This document shows positions 5,156-5,951 of a stretch of DNA of 5,951 nt, piece after piece (position 1 is the first letter of the stretch; each line of letters opens with the position of its first letter). Both the position numbers and the translations under genes were made by a program. The stretch is from an uncultured Campylobacter sp. (GTDB lineage Bacteria > Campylobacterota > Campylobacteria > Campylobacterales > Campylobacteraceae), in contig CALEHZ010000110.1 of assembly GCA_937875715.1 (NCBI GenBank), forward strand, positions 1 through 5,951. The letters are read 5' to 3'. Below the pieces are notes generated by a model. That model did no database searches, was not told the origin of the DNA, and worked only from the letters and a program-made list of their open reading frames with translations.

Positions 5156-5951
5156 ATGGGTGACAAAGACAAAAAAAACAGCGACAAATATGTCATGGTG
5201 CGTATGAAAAAAAGCAATTTAAAATACGAAAAAGAGCTAGAAAAGCTTCAAATCGAGCTTTTAAAACTTCAAGCTTATGTTAAAGAAAAAGGCTTAAAAA
5301 TCCTAATTTTAACAGAAGGCCGTGATGCAGCTGGCAAAGGCGGCACGATTAAGCGCATCACAGAGCACTTAAATCCTCGTGGATGTCGCGTGGTAGCGCT
5401 TGAAAAGCCAAGTAACGTAGAACGCACACAATGGTATTTTCAACGCTATATCGAGCATTTGCCAAGTGCTGGCGAGATCGTAATTTTCGATAGAAGCTGG
5501 TATAACCGCGGCGGAGTCGAGCCTGTAATGGGCTTTTGTACCAACGAAGAGCATAATTTATTTTTACGCCAAGTGCCAAAACTAGAAGAAATGCTAGTAA
5601 CCTCTGGAATAATTTTGTTTAAGTTCTATTTCTCAGTCTCAAAAGACGAGCAAAAAAGACGCTTTGAAAGCCGCAAAGACGATCCGCTAAAACAGCACAA
5701 ACTATCGCCAGTAGATCAACAAAGCCAAATTCTTTGGGAGCAATATACTCTAGCAAAATACTCAACTCTACTTGCTTCAAACACAGAGCTTGCGCCGTGG
5801 ACGATTATTGTAAGTGATAATAAGAAAAAAGCTAGATTAAACACGATTAGAACGATACTTCAAAAGATTGATTATCCTAAGAAAATCAGCAAAAAAGAAC
5901 TTGAATGCGACGAGGGTCTAGTAAAAACTGGCTCTCAAGAAATCGCTATAA
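5156..5951 (+). CDS. ppk2: Polyphosphate kinase 2 (PPK2), partial: 3' end outside window
   Basis: PPK2 transfers phosphate between polyphosphate and nucleotides, mostly making NTP from NDP in single-domain class I enzymes. The 265 visible codons begin MGDKDKKNSDKYVMV. They show the Walker A loop EGRDAAGKGG (residues 54-63, K61), the Walker B-type motif FDRSWYNRGG (111-120, D112) followed by VEPVMGFC, and the lid segment RRFESRKDDPLKQHKLSP (168-185) with its basic residues. All the catalytic landmarks lie within the window. No stop is reached; PPK2 of this type is usually about 270-300 residues, so only a short tail is missing. H181 stands where I recall Trp being common in the lid, a minor variation. 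It is divergent from dsbD, as I recall for C. jejuni Cj0603c/Cj0604. It lacks the GAATTTT heptamers common elsewhere here. Confidence 0.95.
   Translation, partial: MGDKDKKNSDKYVMVRMKKSNLKYEKELEKLQIELLKLQAYVKEKGLKILILTEGRDAAGKGGTIKRITEHLNPRGCRVVALEKPSNVERTQWYFQRYIEHLPSAGEIVIFDRSWYNRGGVEPVMGFCTNEEHNLFLRQVPKLEEMLVTSGIILFKFYFSVSKDEQKRRFESRKDDPLKQHKLSPVDQQSQILWEQYTLAKYSTLLASNTELAPWTIIVSDNKKKARLNTIRTILQKIDYPKKISKKELECDEGLVKTGSQEIAI

Noticed and set aside
5358..5579. Minus-strand open frames inside ppk2
   Set aside because: They overlap the Walker B coding region of ppk2 and have no ribosome site or recognisable protein features.
1..5951. CRISPR arrays, tRNA/rRNA genes, insertion sequences
   Set aside because: No regularly spaced direct repeats, no tRNA cloverleaf, no rRNA-like sequence and no transposase were seen in the gaps or genes.

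Overview
The window looks like a chromosomal segment of a Campylobacter-type Epsilonproteobacterium (Campylobacterota). The DNA is strongly A+T-rich. The genes have AAGGAG ribosome sites and TAAAAT-type -10 boxes, and the pseudopilins carry the K/R-K/R-A-F-S leader. From memory, C. jejuni also has dsbD divergent from ppk2 (Cj0603c/Cj0604) and a fliW-ctsT neighbourhood (Cj1075-Cj1077). The species cannot be fixed from the sequence alone.

Layout. Bases 1-126 hold the last 41 codons of an unrecognised plus-strand gene. Bases 127-303 are a non-coding convergent gap packed with GAATTTT/AAAATTC heptamers and inverted repeats, including a possible terminator. From 5057 down to 304, five minus-strand genes read in one direction: dsbD (5057-3351), a double-length fliW (3280-2483), and three pseudopilin-like genes (2472-1672, 1675-749, 744-304). 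From fliW onward they are tightly packed (10-nt gap, 4-nt overlap, 4-nt gap) and look like one operon. A 98-bp divergent promoter region separates dsbD from ppk2, which starts at 5156 on the plus strand and runs off the right edge.

Function. DsbD carries reducing power from cytoplasmic thioredoxin to the periplasm. FliW is the flagellin/CsrA-binding flagellar assembly factor. The three pseudopilin-like proteins resemble the minor-pseudopilin set (I/J/K or PilV/PilW/PilX type) of a type II secretion-like machine, which in Campylobacter serves natural transformation (Cts system). PPK2 makes nucleotides from polyphosphate.

The most notable points are: (1) FliW is an in-frame tandem duplication, with two complete FliW domains in one 265-residue protein; (2) the heptamer GAATTTT/AAAATTC occurs about 30 times by eye, roughly ten times a naive expectation, and contains the RAATTY site linked to self-DNA recognition in C. 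jejuni transformation; (3) the third pseudopilin-like protein lacks Glu at +5, as expected of a tip subunit.
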